From: Arthrobotrys musiformis
Lineage: Eukaryota > Ascomycota > Orbiliomycetes > Orbiliales > Orbiliaceae
Length of the DNA stretch: 64,000 nt
NCBI GenBank assembly: GCA_036971715.1
Contig: JAVHJL010000001.1
Span: 1,674,001-1,738,000 of the forward strand
Direction: 5' to 3'
In this document: in pieces, positions 37,873 to 48,356 of the stretch
How the letters are laid out: each line of letters opens with the position of its first letter
How positions within the stretch are numbered: the stretch's first letter is position 1
Made by a program: the position numbers and the translations under genes
Notes under the pieces: model-generated
Seen by the model: only the letters and a program-made list of their open reading frames with translations
Database searches by the model: none
Told to the model about the DNA's origin: nothing

Positions 37873-39721
37873 CTACACAGAGCACTTCCTTTTGAGTAAA
37901 GGCTCAGGGGATGACCTTAAAGAGGAGTATGTGCTATCAGCCAGATCAATGTTTTGGGAACTCTCTGGCACCATCTGCAAAATATCGATGTCAACCCCCT
38001 TGAGCAATTTCATCATTTTTGCTAGACCTTTCAATAAAAGCGGTCTAGGCTGAGAAAATGTTATCCTTGAATCCATGGAGATTATTAGTGCCCGCGATCA
38101 AGAAAATAGTTAAGACGTTACACAACTAGATTCTATTGGGTGTGTAAATTTACTCACCGAAACCAGCCAGGCCTTTCGGCTTGGTAGCCAAGCCCGGCTG
38201 CCAAATGTACCCCTCCCTTGATAAGCCGTTGATCCAATTCCATATCCTCTGTAAGTCCTGGTTCACCGCCTTCTACTGGCCTTGCTAGTGCAAAACTGAG
38301 ATCTGCCCACACGAAAAAGCCGGCGTTGGTTCCTCTAGCATAGTCAATGCCTAAGTTATCGAGGATTCCTGCCAAGAACTCATAGCCTTCTCCAAGCCTT
38401 CTTTGATGCTCTGATAAATAATAGTCGAGGAAAGCGGCATCTTCAAGCATCATACACCAAGCAAGGTCTGCAGGCGAAGATGGCCAAGAGAATATCGTGA
38501 TACTCGATATCGCCTCTATGACTTGCTTGTTGCGGGATACGACAAGCCCCAATCGTAGCCCATTGGATGAAAAGTCTTTAGACATTCCGTAGCTTGAAGG
38601 AGAGCGTTTAGCAATTTGAACGGGATATGGAAAGGGAACTCTTGAAGTCGAGACTCACAGCACGTGGATACGCCTGGGGTCTATAATGTTCTCCATATCA
38701 ATAGACAAGACGCTGTGAAACCCAACCGCCTCCTGGTTCCAACTCGTTTTAAATATGGACATTGCGTAAATTTCGTCGGCGATGAGATGGATATCGTGTC
38801 TTTCGCAGAATTTGAAGTATTCTAGTAACGTCTCTCGAGGCTTCCCTTGTGTTAGTTTTGATGTAAAACTCATGATTCATTCGGAGATATTCATATCGGT
38901 CACCTACGTAACATTTCCCTAGGGGATTGTGAGGATTTGCGAGCAATATAGCCCGTATCTTGGTTCCAGGTTGCCTCTTGTTGAAATTCGATAGCTCTTC
39001 TTCATAGCATTGTACTGCCTGTATAGAAAATGGGTCAACCTCCCCAAATGAAACTGGCACAGCATTGACCCTGAGAATCGTTAGCGGGTCCCATGTGCAG
39101 CTACAACTGCTTTGTACGTTTTACACACCTAGATCTGGCGTAGAAGTCTTTTGTGCCCTTTTGTTAGCTTAGGGACCACGTCGGTAAGATTATTAGAATT
39201 TGTATTAAGTTGCGACAGTTACCTTTGATGAATCCTGAATACACAGGCTTTCCGACCAATATCCCGTCTCCTTCATTACAGAGAGTCCAGGCCAACTGAT
39301 CCATTGTTCCGCTCACCCCTGAGCTAATGACAATCTCGTCCGATGCCACATTTCTCAGAGGTTGGAAATAGTTATTGATGAAGTTTGTTAGATTTGCCTT
39401 CAGCCGGTATGAGCCAGTGGTACCATCGCCATATGTCAAATGTTTTGTTTTGAATCGCAACTGTAAAGTTTTATATTTTTCACTGTCAGCTCCCTCACTC
39501 ATTCATTTATTCTAGTTAGAAAACAGTTTGAGATTACGTTTTCGTTTAAATAGTCAGCGACCACCTCTTGCATAAGACTATTCTCAGCAATTGCTAAGTT
39601 TATTCTAGCAGCCGAGTCCATCAGCGTCCATTTGTATGCCTCAGGCATTACTTCAAATGGCTATGTGGGACTATACATACATTCCGTTGGGATTTGTCTC
39701 CTCATTGTATGTATTTCCCAT
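37873..39721 (-). CDS. PLP-dependent aminotransferase, ACC-synthase-like
   Basis: Eight exons (39721-39681, 39604-39538, 39460-39223, 39147-39129, 39070-38908, 38840-38659, 38592-38158, 38065-37873) give 445 aa. Two exons would be missed by simple ORF reading, one of 19 nt (DFYARS). Family motifs in order: EETNPNGIINLAIAENSL, HLTYGDGTTGSYRL, SSGVSGTMDQLAW, RAILLANPHNPLGKCYP, HLIADEIYAMS, and YGMSKDFSSNGLRLG with the Schiff-base Lys. This is the fold-type I family of 1-aminocyclopropane-1-carboxylate synthase-like enzymes, whose fungal members include gamma-elimination and transamination enzymes of secondary pathways. The start is uncertain: family members have about 20-30 more N-terminal residues, and sequence upstream (39740-39900) looks like a broken first exon. 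Confidence 0.88.
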
Positions 39722-41240
39722 CAACTAGATGAACGAATATCATGTTAATTGCGTGCTCATTTTTAAAATTTCTGTTTCCCCTTGTAGGCTTCAGAATGAA
39801 ATCCGTGCCGTCTAAAAAATCTTCAAAAACTTTGGAAGTAGGGGGCCAGTTGGCGGAATTGAGAGCTACGTTTAGGGGCTACGAACCTCAATCAACGACT
39901 CAAAGTACTCATTACGGTTCGTTACGTTATGAAGGGCACGCCTAGATAGATTTGGCGTTGGCAAAGGGGTATGCTGGACCATCTTAGGAGATTCTATAGT
40001 AAGTTGTTTGATTGCTGGAATCCTTTTTTCTAATCTCAGAGTCACCTGGTGGTTTGGGGGACAGCCCCATATACCTGGAACGGATTTTTATATTGTCGAA
40101 TTCAATAGATGAACATAAGACTTCACCCTTAGTGAGCACCCGAGTCCTTCACACGTAACTCTAAGGTTCTTGAGAACATATGTACATATCATACTGCGAG
40201 CTCAAAGGAGTGCGGGATCTGATCGAGGCCGCCTGGTTCCGTAGTCCCTAGCGGGCCGGTCAAAAACCAGCTGCAGGTCCTTTCTTTGCAGGATGGACGG
40301 TGCCGTTCACGTTAAAGAGTTAAAATACGCGAGCTAGGGTATACAGTCTAGCTCCCTTTGAATATACATTTTGGAATATTTTTATCGGGCGGGCCAGGTC
40401 GTATTGTTGGATCTTTAGAACCCTACCTGGTCATTATTTTGACGATTTCCTATTAGCTATTCTATCATTCTGCGAGCGGTCGCGGTCGGAGTAATTGAGT
40501 TTCTCGTAACGAGGGAAATGTAACTTGAACCTCTTCTTAGCCAATAGATCTGTGTATACGATGCACATCTCATATCGACTTGCATTTATACCCTTAGCTT
40601 GTGGTCCGGCCGGAGTGAAGTCAAGCTGGCGGTGACGCCGCTCAATTAATTTAAGCAACAAGGCCGGGGTTTGCGAAATTTCGTGCTAACAAACTCGCTG
40701 CATCTTCTGAAATGAAGATCTCTGCGTGCATAGGGAGGACAAACGCCACGCATTCCATTGCTATGCAAGATCTGGGGTGTGACAGAAATCGATAGTAACC
40801 CGACCGTTTGGTCCCGCAGCATGCAAAAGCAATCTGAAAACACTTAGTGATATATTAATTTTGCAGTATACTAGTTAGCCCAAGATCAGCGCAACTCAAC
40901 TATCGCAGTTAGGCTATATTGAGTGAATCTACAAATTATAAAAAGAAAGCATGAAGAATATTTTAGCGATCGGGACTATCATAGCTAAACCGCGTTGGCG
41001 CTGGCTTTGCCATTGCATTGCGAACTCTATCTTCGATTAAACATAAAATCCCGCATATTTGATTTTAACTGCGGGTAACGCATACGGAAATGATAGATTT
41101 ATGATGTAGTCACATCTTGTTGACCTGCAGGATTAGAGGCCCTCTGCAGAAATATTCCGCTCCGCCATCTTTGTCTGAATTCCGCAATACGCTGAGATCA
41201 ACTTCGTAATACAGAAACTGCAAGGGTGCTGCAGTGGCGG
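39722..41240. other. intergenic; possible decayed first exon of the aminotransferase
   Basis: On the minus strand at about 39910-39800 a frame reads MSTLSR, an in-frame stop, then LRFVAPKRSSQFRQLAPYF. This is loosely like the N-termini of ACC-synthase-like proteins but is not connectable by a normal intron. Nothing coding is seen from 40000 to 41240. Confidence 0.35.
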
Positions 41241-42249
41241 TTACAAAGGAACTAGAGAAACATCATTGTCTGGTCTGAAAAAATACGTGATAGCCCATCT
41301 CTCCCCAAATCCGTCAACTGGCTGTGAGACCCGATGACGGCAGGAGTATAACCGCCCCCCAGACAGGGTCTGCAATGTATCTCCAACAGTAACAATGGCA
41401 TGTCCCGGCTTCGCTTCAACCCAAGCCCATTTTTTGTTCCATGGCAGTTCAATCTGCGTTCCCCATTTGTCGGTGTAAAGTAATGTCAAGCTGCCACCGT
41501 CCGTGTGTGTATTATCCCCAACATCAGCAAGGCGCTCGAGTGTGGGCCCTCGGTAAACCTTTAAGCTGCTATTATTTCGCTTCGTAGGACAGTGACTTTC
41601 CTTGAGACGACTATCGGAATTCGGCCAGAGCGATTTCGAAAGCTGGTCTAGAATTACGTGGACCATTTCGTGTGAAAATGAAATAAACCGTTCCACTGTC
41701 CCGGAATCAGACCGAACAATTGAGGGTATTGGCACCTCATCGTTGATAACGTCATCCCGAAGGATCTTTGAATAATACCCATTAATCGTCTAAACAAAAA
41801 AAGTTGTGGCTGGTATGTAACGGGTTACATAGAGTCATCGTACCTCAAGGGAGCCCCAGTTGCTTCCCCCTTTGTATCTATTACAATGTTTCACGAAGTT
41901 TAGTATTTTGCAACAGAATATTGAAAATCATATATGTGTATGTGCAACAGTCAATTGGAACCTTCACGTACCCACGGAACTCATCTTCTTTGTGAAAATC
42001 TTTCAACAAATCTTCTTGAGATTGACTGAAATACTTCTCAGTTATGGAGTACAGCTTTTCCACATCCGAAAGATATTCCTTTGACTCTGTCACATCAAGA
42101 TAGAAGAATCCCAGTGAGTTAGCAGCGCTGTATAGCTTTGTGCGTTCGCCCTCGTTGTTTTGGAGCAGAAGCTGCAGGCTAATGGTTTCCAATGGCGCAA
42201 CATCGATTTCCACTCCACCAACCACGGCTTTCTTTAACGTAAGGGTCAT
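41241..42249 (-). CDS. 2-oxoglutarate/Fe(II) dioxygenase, isopenicillin-N-synthase-like
   Basis: Exons 42249-41972, 41877-41844 and 41789-41241 give 286 aa; exon 2 codes only about 11 residues (YKGGSNWGSLE). The N-terminal part is the DIOX_N-like domain (NSLGFFYLDV). The catalytic domain holds the iron triad in NTHTDGGSLTLLYTD (H199, D201) and SCRHRV (H256). The 2OG-binding Arg is R268 in ERWAITYF; the usual RxS Ser is Ala here. Enzymes of this fold hydroxylate, desaturate or cyclise small molecules in fungal pathways. It is somewhat shorter than typical members (about 320-350 aa). It is divergent from the TyrRS-GNAT gene across a 1.46-kb gap, so the two may share regulatory sequence. Confidence 0.88.
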
Positions 42250-43385
42250 GGCTAGCGTGGAAATCGGGAAATATCGGTGGCTTGTTTCGATTTCAAACAA
42301 ACACAATATGGGGAGTGCCGGGTTCCACGGGAAGAAAGATGTATATGTGGTTAATACGGTTTCTGCAAACGTTCAAATGTTGATAGAGATTTCGACAAGT
42401 TATCAAGACATGTTTTATAGTAAGGGCTCCGCTGAGGCCCGCTATCGGGCCGTGTTTCAAGCGGGAGCTCCAAACTTTATGCAAGGCGGGCTTACTCATA
42501 TTAGTTCGTAACTTTGTGGAATATGGAAAATGGTTGCGTTGACGGGATCAACCGCAACCCACGGCTAACGGCGGTCTCTTACCAAACTACATAAAGATTG
42601 ACCGGCTAACGGCTTAAACGACATGACAAGCACCCCACTGGAGATGCCCATAGATGCTTCAACTTCCATTGGCCGCCCACCATCAAGGCTAGTGGATACC
42701 GGTTGGTACCTATGCTAAGGTCGAGCAAGTTTCAATAATATTGACACATTTCAACATGTAGGGATGCATTTGCAGCGGATGTGCATGTAGGTGCTCGTAC
42801 GGAGGATACGTGTACGAACCTTTCCGTGCCAGCTACTGCTTTGTTAGAAGCCTGTGGCGATCGAGCTGAGTTGGGCGAGTAGATGTAGTATGGATGTTCC
42901 CTTGATCATCGGCATGCATGCGCATGCAGACCCCTACAATTGCATCGACCGTCAATTGATCAATGCAATGGCCATTCCGATTGACATTTGAAGCGAACTG
43001 GGCTAGGGCGGCGGGCTATGTTGGGGTTGAATACATGCCCCTTACGCTATATAGAAGTTTTATTGCGATCTTGAGGAGATGCAGCTCCACAACAGTCTAG
43101 GTCTGCAGAAGCTCGACGTCAGCCGGCTGGGGGCTGAGGAGACCCCAGACTATTGGCTGTCGAGATTGCAACAATCCCATTACCTATTAGGGCCAACCGG
43201 CGCCGATCACAACCGCTTCTGCAACGTCCCTGGCTTAGGTCACACAAGAGAAATTTAAGTTCTTGGCAAACCCTTTGCAGGGTTATATCGGCATGCATTG
43301 CACGGAGTTAGTAAGGAAGTTGGTTAGGCTAGACGTCAGCCAGGCGCAAGTGGGCCTCGAGGTCGTAAACCGGATTCAAGAGTTC

Positions 43386-43426
<41 letters not shown>

Positions 43427-43713
43427 GAAGCAGCTCCGTCCGTAATTTGATAAGCAGCCCGCAGCTTGCTGTAGCGTGGCCGCGTGGACCTAGATAGTCG
43501 TTCAATCGCTAGCCGTAGATCCATACTGATCGCTTCACCAGCATACGTATTGATTTAATACTTTATGGTATTATTGCAAGATCAATCTAACCTAGATACC
43601 ACGCCCGCCAGTGCTTGTACGCGGTCCTCCTCTAGATTTCGATTCCACGGTCGACGTCAACATTAACATTGCAGCAATATCCTTCACGAATTTTCACAAG
43701 CACGATATTAGAA
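42250..43713. other. divergent promoter region with T34 tract
   Basis: The intergenic region between the dioxygenase (-) and the TyrRS-GNAT fusion (+). It contains an uninterrupted run of 34 T (43388-43421) about 290 nt upstream of the fusion's start. Poly(dA:dT) tracts are known nucleosome-excluding elements in fungal promoters; use here is inference. No gene is supported. Confidence 0.5.
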
Positions 43714-46146
43714 ATGACTGAAATCGATTCAACCGCTTCTATTCTTGATCTAGAGCGCCGTTTTGATCTCATAACGCGCGGCCTCGAACGCGTCGATGAT
43801 GGTGATGCACAATTAATCAGGGCCGTTTTAGAAAAGAAACAACATCCTGACATTTTTTGGGGTGCGTGACGATGGCTCCAAGCTCGATAACTGATTTGTT
43901 CTAACATCCTATTCAGGAGTTGCACCCACTGGACGGCGTAAGTATGCCGACCGCAATTCTCCCAACTAGTTTAATTTATTGACCTGAAGGCTTCAGCACA
44001 TATTGGATATTTAGTACCATTTGTGAAGATTGCGGAGCTCATACAGGCGGGAGTTAAGGTATGTTGGAACCCAAGGTGTTTAACAAGCAACAATCTGTAA
44101 ACTGCGGTGTTATTATGTTTATTTTACCGCTTGTTTTAAATACGAGGCATTGATGCTAATCTATCGAAGGTCAAAATTCTGCTAGCAGGTTAGGGCCCCA
44201 AAATCATGCATGTTCACTATGATCGATTTGGATGACACATGATTCCGAGTCCTTACTCGATCTTACTAACATCCCGAGGGTAGATCTCTATGCATTTCTT
44301 GTCAATTACAAATATCCCCGTTCCTTAGTCACGAATCGTCGGGAGTATTATAGATTTGCGCTGAGTGCGGTTTTCGAGGCCGTAGCGGGTCTGCCAGCTT
44401 CAACTATCGAATTCCACCAGGAGACCTCATACGCCACCACACCAGACTTCATCAACGATGCATATGAACTCTTGAGCCTTACTTCGATCGCAGAGGCGCG
44501 ATCGCCTAACGATGAACTCGGCAGCACGACGATGTTGAGTCCCTTGATGGTTACTATCGTCCAGTCTTTGGACGAGAGATATATGGACTGCGATTTCCAA
44601 CTTGGTGGTTTAGATCAAGTAAGCTACCTGCTCATGATTTCCACTTTCAAAAAACAAATTCTAAGATGGATTTTATCGCTTGAAGGCAGGATATTACGTT
44701 TATGGGGATGCGTACCTCCCGAAAATCGGCCACAAAAAACAACATGCCCATATCATGAACAAGATGCTACCCGGACTAACCGGGACCAAAATGTCGGCCT
44801 CCGATCCTAAATCAAAAATTGATTTGCTAGACCCGCCAGAAATGGTCCATCGGAAGATAATGGATGCTAGATGCGATCTAAATACCGCAGAAGATAACCC
44901 AATACTTGCACTTCTCAAGGTAATCCTGATACCAATCAGCAGACTTCGATGGGAGCGGTCTACTGCAACAGGTATGGACGCGAAAGTGTACACCGCATGG
45001 ATTGACCCAGCAGCGCCATATGGGTGTGTCTTCTCCGTTAAGTCGGAAAATGGAGAGTCGTATCATTATGCATCTTATGAAGCCATTGAGAAGGACTTTT
45101 TAGCGGGAATTCTATCTCCAAGTGTCTTAAAACCCACAGTTGCGGAAGCTATGAATAGTATCCTTGCGCCTATTCGTAAAGCCTACGAAGCCAGCACTCA
45201 ATGGCAAGAGGTACTGCGGGCTGCATATCCAGAATCGGAGCTAGAGTAAGCTCAATCACTTTAATTTCCCGATCTCCAGATCGTTTCTATGATAACGCGC
45301 TAACGTATTTAAAACAGCAGCGTAGCTGTTGTTGCACCAAGAGCTCAGGATGCGAGCCAAATGTTTTGTATTCCCGCCGTAATACGCGAGATATCAAATG
45401 AGAGAGTCAAATTGGTTCCCTTCAACGTATGTGTATCCTTAGTCCCTAACGTCCTGCCCAGAATTTTGAATATTTGCTAAGAAATTCAGCCAACGTTGCA
45501 CTCCGAAGATTTCATTGACGGGGCCAAATGCTACCCTGAGATTTGGACCCATGGGCCAGTTGGGCCCTTCGAGTCCGCCGATAAATTTAACACGGATTTT
45601 ATTGACACATTCGTGCGACCTAAAACAGATATGCTACTTTACGCGGTGGTTGATAAGTCCAAACCCCCTACAACGGCTGACAAGGAAGGGGCTTTAGCTG
45701 GCCTTATCGCCCTTCTCAGCACTTCCCCAACGAACCTATGCACGGAGATTGGGTTCGTTGTTACACTTCCACAGTTTCAACGTACCCATGTAACATCCAA
45801 TGCTGTTGGTTTATTACTTGGGCTCGCTCTGGATCCCCCAAACCAAGGGGGGCTAGGATTTCGCCGAGTGCAATGGATGACAAGTTCTGTGAACCACGCA
45901 TCTATTGCAACCGCAGAAAAGATGGGATTCACGAAGGAAGGGGTCATTAGATGGGACCGTGTTTATCCTGGGGGGGCGAGCACCGGAAAGCAGTCTAATG
46001 GTAAACCCCTAGTGGTGGATGGCAAAGCTAGCCACATGAACGAGAATGACTTAGGCCGGGATTCGGTTATGTTTAGCATGTGCTGGGACGACTGGATCCT
46101 CGGCGGTATGAAGGAGCACGTAAAACAAAGAATGGACAGGCGGTAA
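43714..46146 (+). CDS. tyrosyl-tRNA synthetase-like domain fused to a GNAT acetyltransferase domain
   Basis: Exons 43714-43861, 43917-43937, 43997-44058, 44170-44188, 44284-44618, 44686-45245, 45318-45426 and 45490-46146 give 636 aa. Residues 1-381 are a eukaryote-type TyrRS: GVAPTGRPHIGYLVPF (HIGH motif 58-61), VKILLADLYAFL, SLDERYMDCDFQLGGLDQ, GLTGTKMSASDPKSKIDLLD (KMSKS motif 230-234) and an ordinary end (IRKAYEA...AAYPESEL). Residues about 383-636 are a RimJ/RimL-type GNAT: VKLVPFNPTLHSEDF, EIGFVVTLPQFQRTHVTSNAVGLLL, GLGFRRVQWMTSSVNHASIATAEKMGF, SVMFSMCWDDW. The joining intron (45246-45317) has donor GTAAGC, branch GCTAAC and acceptor ACAG, and keeps the frame. If unspliced, TyrRS stops at 45249 and a separate GNAT could start at ATG 45360. 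Two amino-acid-pocket tyrosines seem replaced (Phe in IFWG, Val in LMVTIVQ). Confidence 0.85.
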
Positions 46147-46544
46147 TGAGGCCCCTTGATTTGCCTTGGCTTGGTTCTCAAGTATACCGTTCATACTGTG
46201 TTGGCAATTTTTTATGAATAAAAAGAAGTTACAAGTCTAGTGAAGGCGTATATCTAGTATTTTTATGGGCAAATCTCAGCGACGAATATGAAAGATACGA
46301 TCATAGATTGCTCGGATCCAATACTGTCTTGTATACCAAAATATATATTTTACTATTGTAGCTATATTGGCTGGGGCATCCGTAAACCCTCCGGAAATAC
46401 ACATGTTCAAGCTTCTGTAGTTTAGATAGGTCCAAAATGGTCTCGTTCCCAGGTCCAAAACCAATAATCATTTTCGAATGGCCTATAAAGAATCGAGGTT
46501 ACAACTTCAACTCAACTTAAAAACTTAAGTGGACCAAGGATTAT
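46147..46544. other. convergent 3' region; possible extra exon of the methyltransferase
   Basis: Lies between the ends of the TyrRS-GNAT (+) and methyltransferase (-) genes. On the minus strand TTTATAG ending at 46483 could be an acceptor for the GTACGC donor at 46565. Spliced that way, the methyltransferase would end a few residues later (AIRK, stop). In the next frame the same stretch reads PFENDYWFWTWERDHFGPI before a stop at 46424-46422. Confidence 0.35.
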
Positions 46545-47841
46545 TCAGTCGCAAAGGTAGCGTACCTTATCTAAATCCCCACTTTTCATAACGGCGTCAA
46601 TTTGTGAAAAATCACCAGAAGCCAGTGCAGTCCTTTCTGCTTCATTGAGACCTGAGGATATGCGTGCGGCAAACGAGGCTGGTGAGGCGAGATACTCCTC
46701 TCGGATTTTGATTTTGGTGTAAATTTCCTCGACGGTTGTTTGCATGGCATCTGAAGCGCGATATATGGGGCAACGGGGGGATATTTCCCGCTGTGGTAGC
46801 GCTGCAATTACCTTCTGTGCATGTTCTGAGTACGCTTCGGGTGGTAGAGTCTCGCCTATGAGTTGGTAAAGAGGCCGCCCAGGAAATACTGCGTGTTGGA
46901 ATTGTTCTCTGCTGGTCACCTTTTGGTCTAAAAGACGACGAGCAAACTCATTCAAGGGTGGTATTTCCTTCGGTGGGAAGTATAAAGTTGATGCGGATGT
47001 TATCCGCTGCCGGACTTCCGGTTTTTGGAGGTCTCCAACGACAAGGCGGTCGATAATAGGTTGCATAAGGGGCGAAATAGCTGCAGTATAGTTTACCAGT
47101 GGGTGAGAAGCTCCATATGTATCCTCCAGCTTTTGGGCAAGGTATTGGAAATGATCCTCCTAGGGGATTTGATTAATATTGTATTTGTGAAATTTCGGAC
47201 CCGTGATAGAGAGGCTTTTTACTAACTTTACTATCGTCCCCATAAAATCCCAAGTACCCAATTTCATACATGATGACATGTCGTGAGGCCAATCCGATGT
47301 GGTCGTGAATGAGGAAATCGCGAGCTTCACAAGTCAAACAACCAACGAAGGAAGGATCAATTCCGAGGTCAGCAAGTAAGCAGTCATCAACAGAGATTCC
47401 GGGGAGCATCTTCGCCGTATATCCTTCAGCCTGCGCAATTGCCAAAGCCCGTCGATTTGGGCTCATGAACAACCCAGGATGCCCGAAGAACACTCCCACA
47501 ACTCGGAGACCGCTTCTAGTATCCGCCAACAGAACCTAAATTTACAATTATGCCGGATATCAGTTAAAACATTCTTTATTGTTTATGGTAGTTCTTGATA
47601 TGCAGACCTCAGCAATTTGAATATAAATATCCGCTTCTGGGATATTGTCATCGTTTATGAAGTACTGATACAAATCGATGGCCTTTTCATTTTTCTTCTT
47701 GATGAACCCCTCCGTGGCCGCATCCCGTACAGCGTAATAAATAACATCTGCTCCCTCAACTTCCTGAATTGCTTCGAGCGTCAGCTGGCAAAGGGATCGA
47801 ACTCCAGTGCCCACGAGTGTTAGGCTTCCCGTGTTCGCCAT
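46545..47841 (-). CDS. SAM-dependent tetrapyrrole-methylase-fold N-methyltransferase (borosin-type)
   Basis: Exons 47841-47608, 47535-47227 and 47159-46545 give about 385 aa (ending DKVRYLCD if the last donor is not used). The N-terminus GSLTLVGTGVRSLCQLTLEAI, DLYQYF, GLRVVGVFFGHPGLFMSPNRRALAIA, EGYTAKMLPGISVDDCLLADLGIDP, GCLTCEARDFLI and HPLVNYTAA match the fungal peptide alpha-N-methyltransferases typified by OphMA of the omphalotin pathway. The C-terminal LNEAERTALASGDFSQIDAVM matches its clasp helices. In OphMA a self-methylated core peptide follows; here the protein ends at the clasp, so it would act on a separate substrate. The segment after DLYQYF has two extra residues, and I see no counterpart of the Arg considered catalytic in OphMA. 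An upstream in-frame ATG at 47862 is also possible. Confidence 0.88.
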
Positions 47842-48356
47842 AGCTAACAATGCCGCTATCAACTATTCAGATTATCTTGTGGAGATAGGTAAATATTGAA
47901 AACACAAGTTCGCGTGTGTTGGGGTAGGAGCTTTGTAGGCGACGGTCTTAAAAGTTAGAGTGCTTTGACCGGAGATTTGGGGGCCTTTATATGTCTCGAA
48001 ATCCACCAATTAACCAAGTGGATATATATGGCAGTCAATATTACAACCGAGAGGTCAATTGGTTTCGATACTAAGCTTAGAAGCCCTGCAGGCCTTTAAA
48101 TACTCCTGCGCATGCGCATTAATACGTGTCGCTTGTCAGCGGGACTCTCGCAATACAAACATGAACTCTTGGTTGCCGCAAATCTCAAAGGTTAATGTAT
48201 ATTTTTATGTGGCAATACTATTCTCTCCTTGTTTGATAGTTTCGAAGTGCATTTGGGTATCTACAGCTGGGCGGTAGATTGTAGAAACTATTATGGGTTC
48301 ATTCGCCTTCGAAACCTATGAGCCCTATATAGCGCAGTAGTCTTACACAGCCAAAG
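47842..48356. other. intergenic between the two methyltransferases
   Basis: Promoter of the N-methyltransferase and 3' flank of the SABATH gene. Ordinary A/T-rich sequence with no supported feature. Confidence 0.45.
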
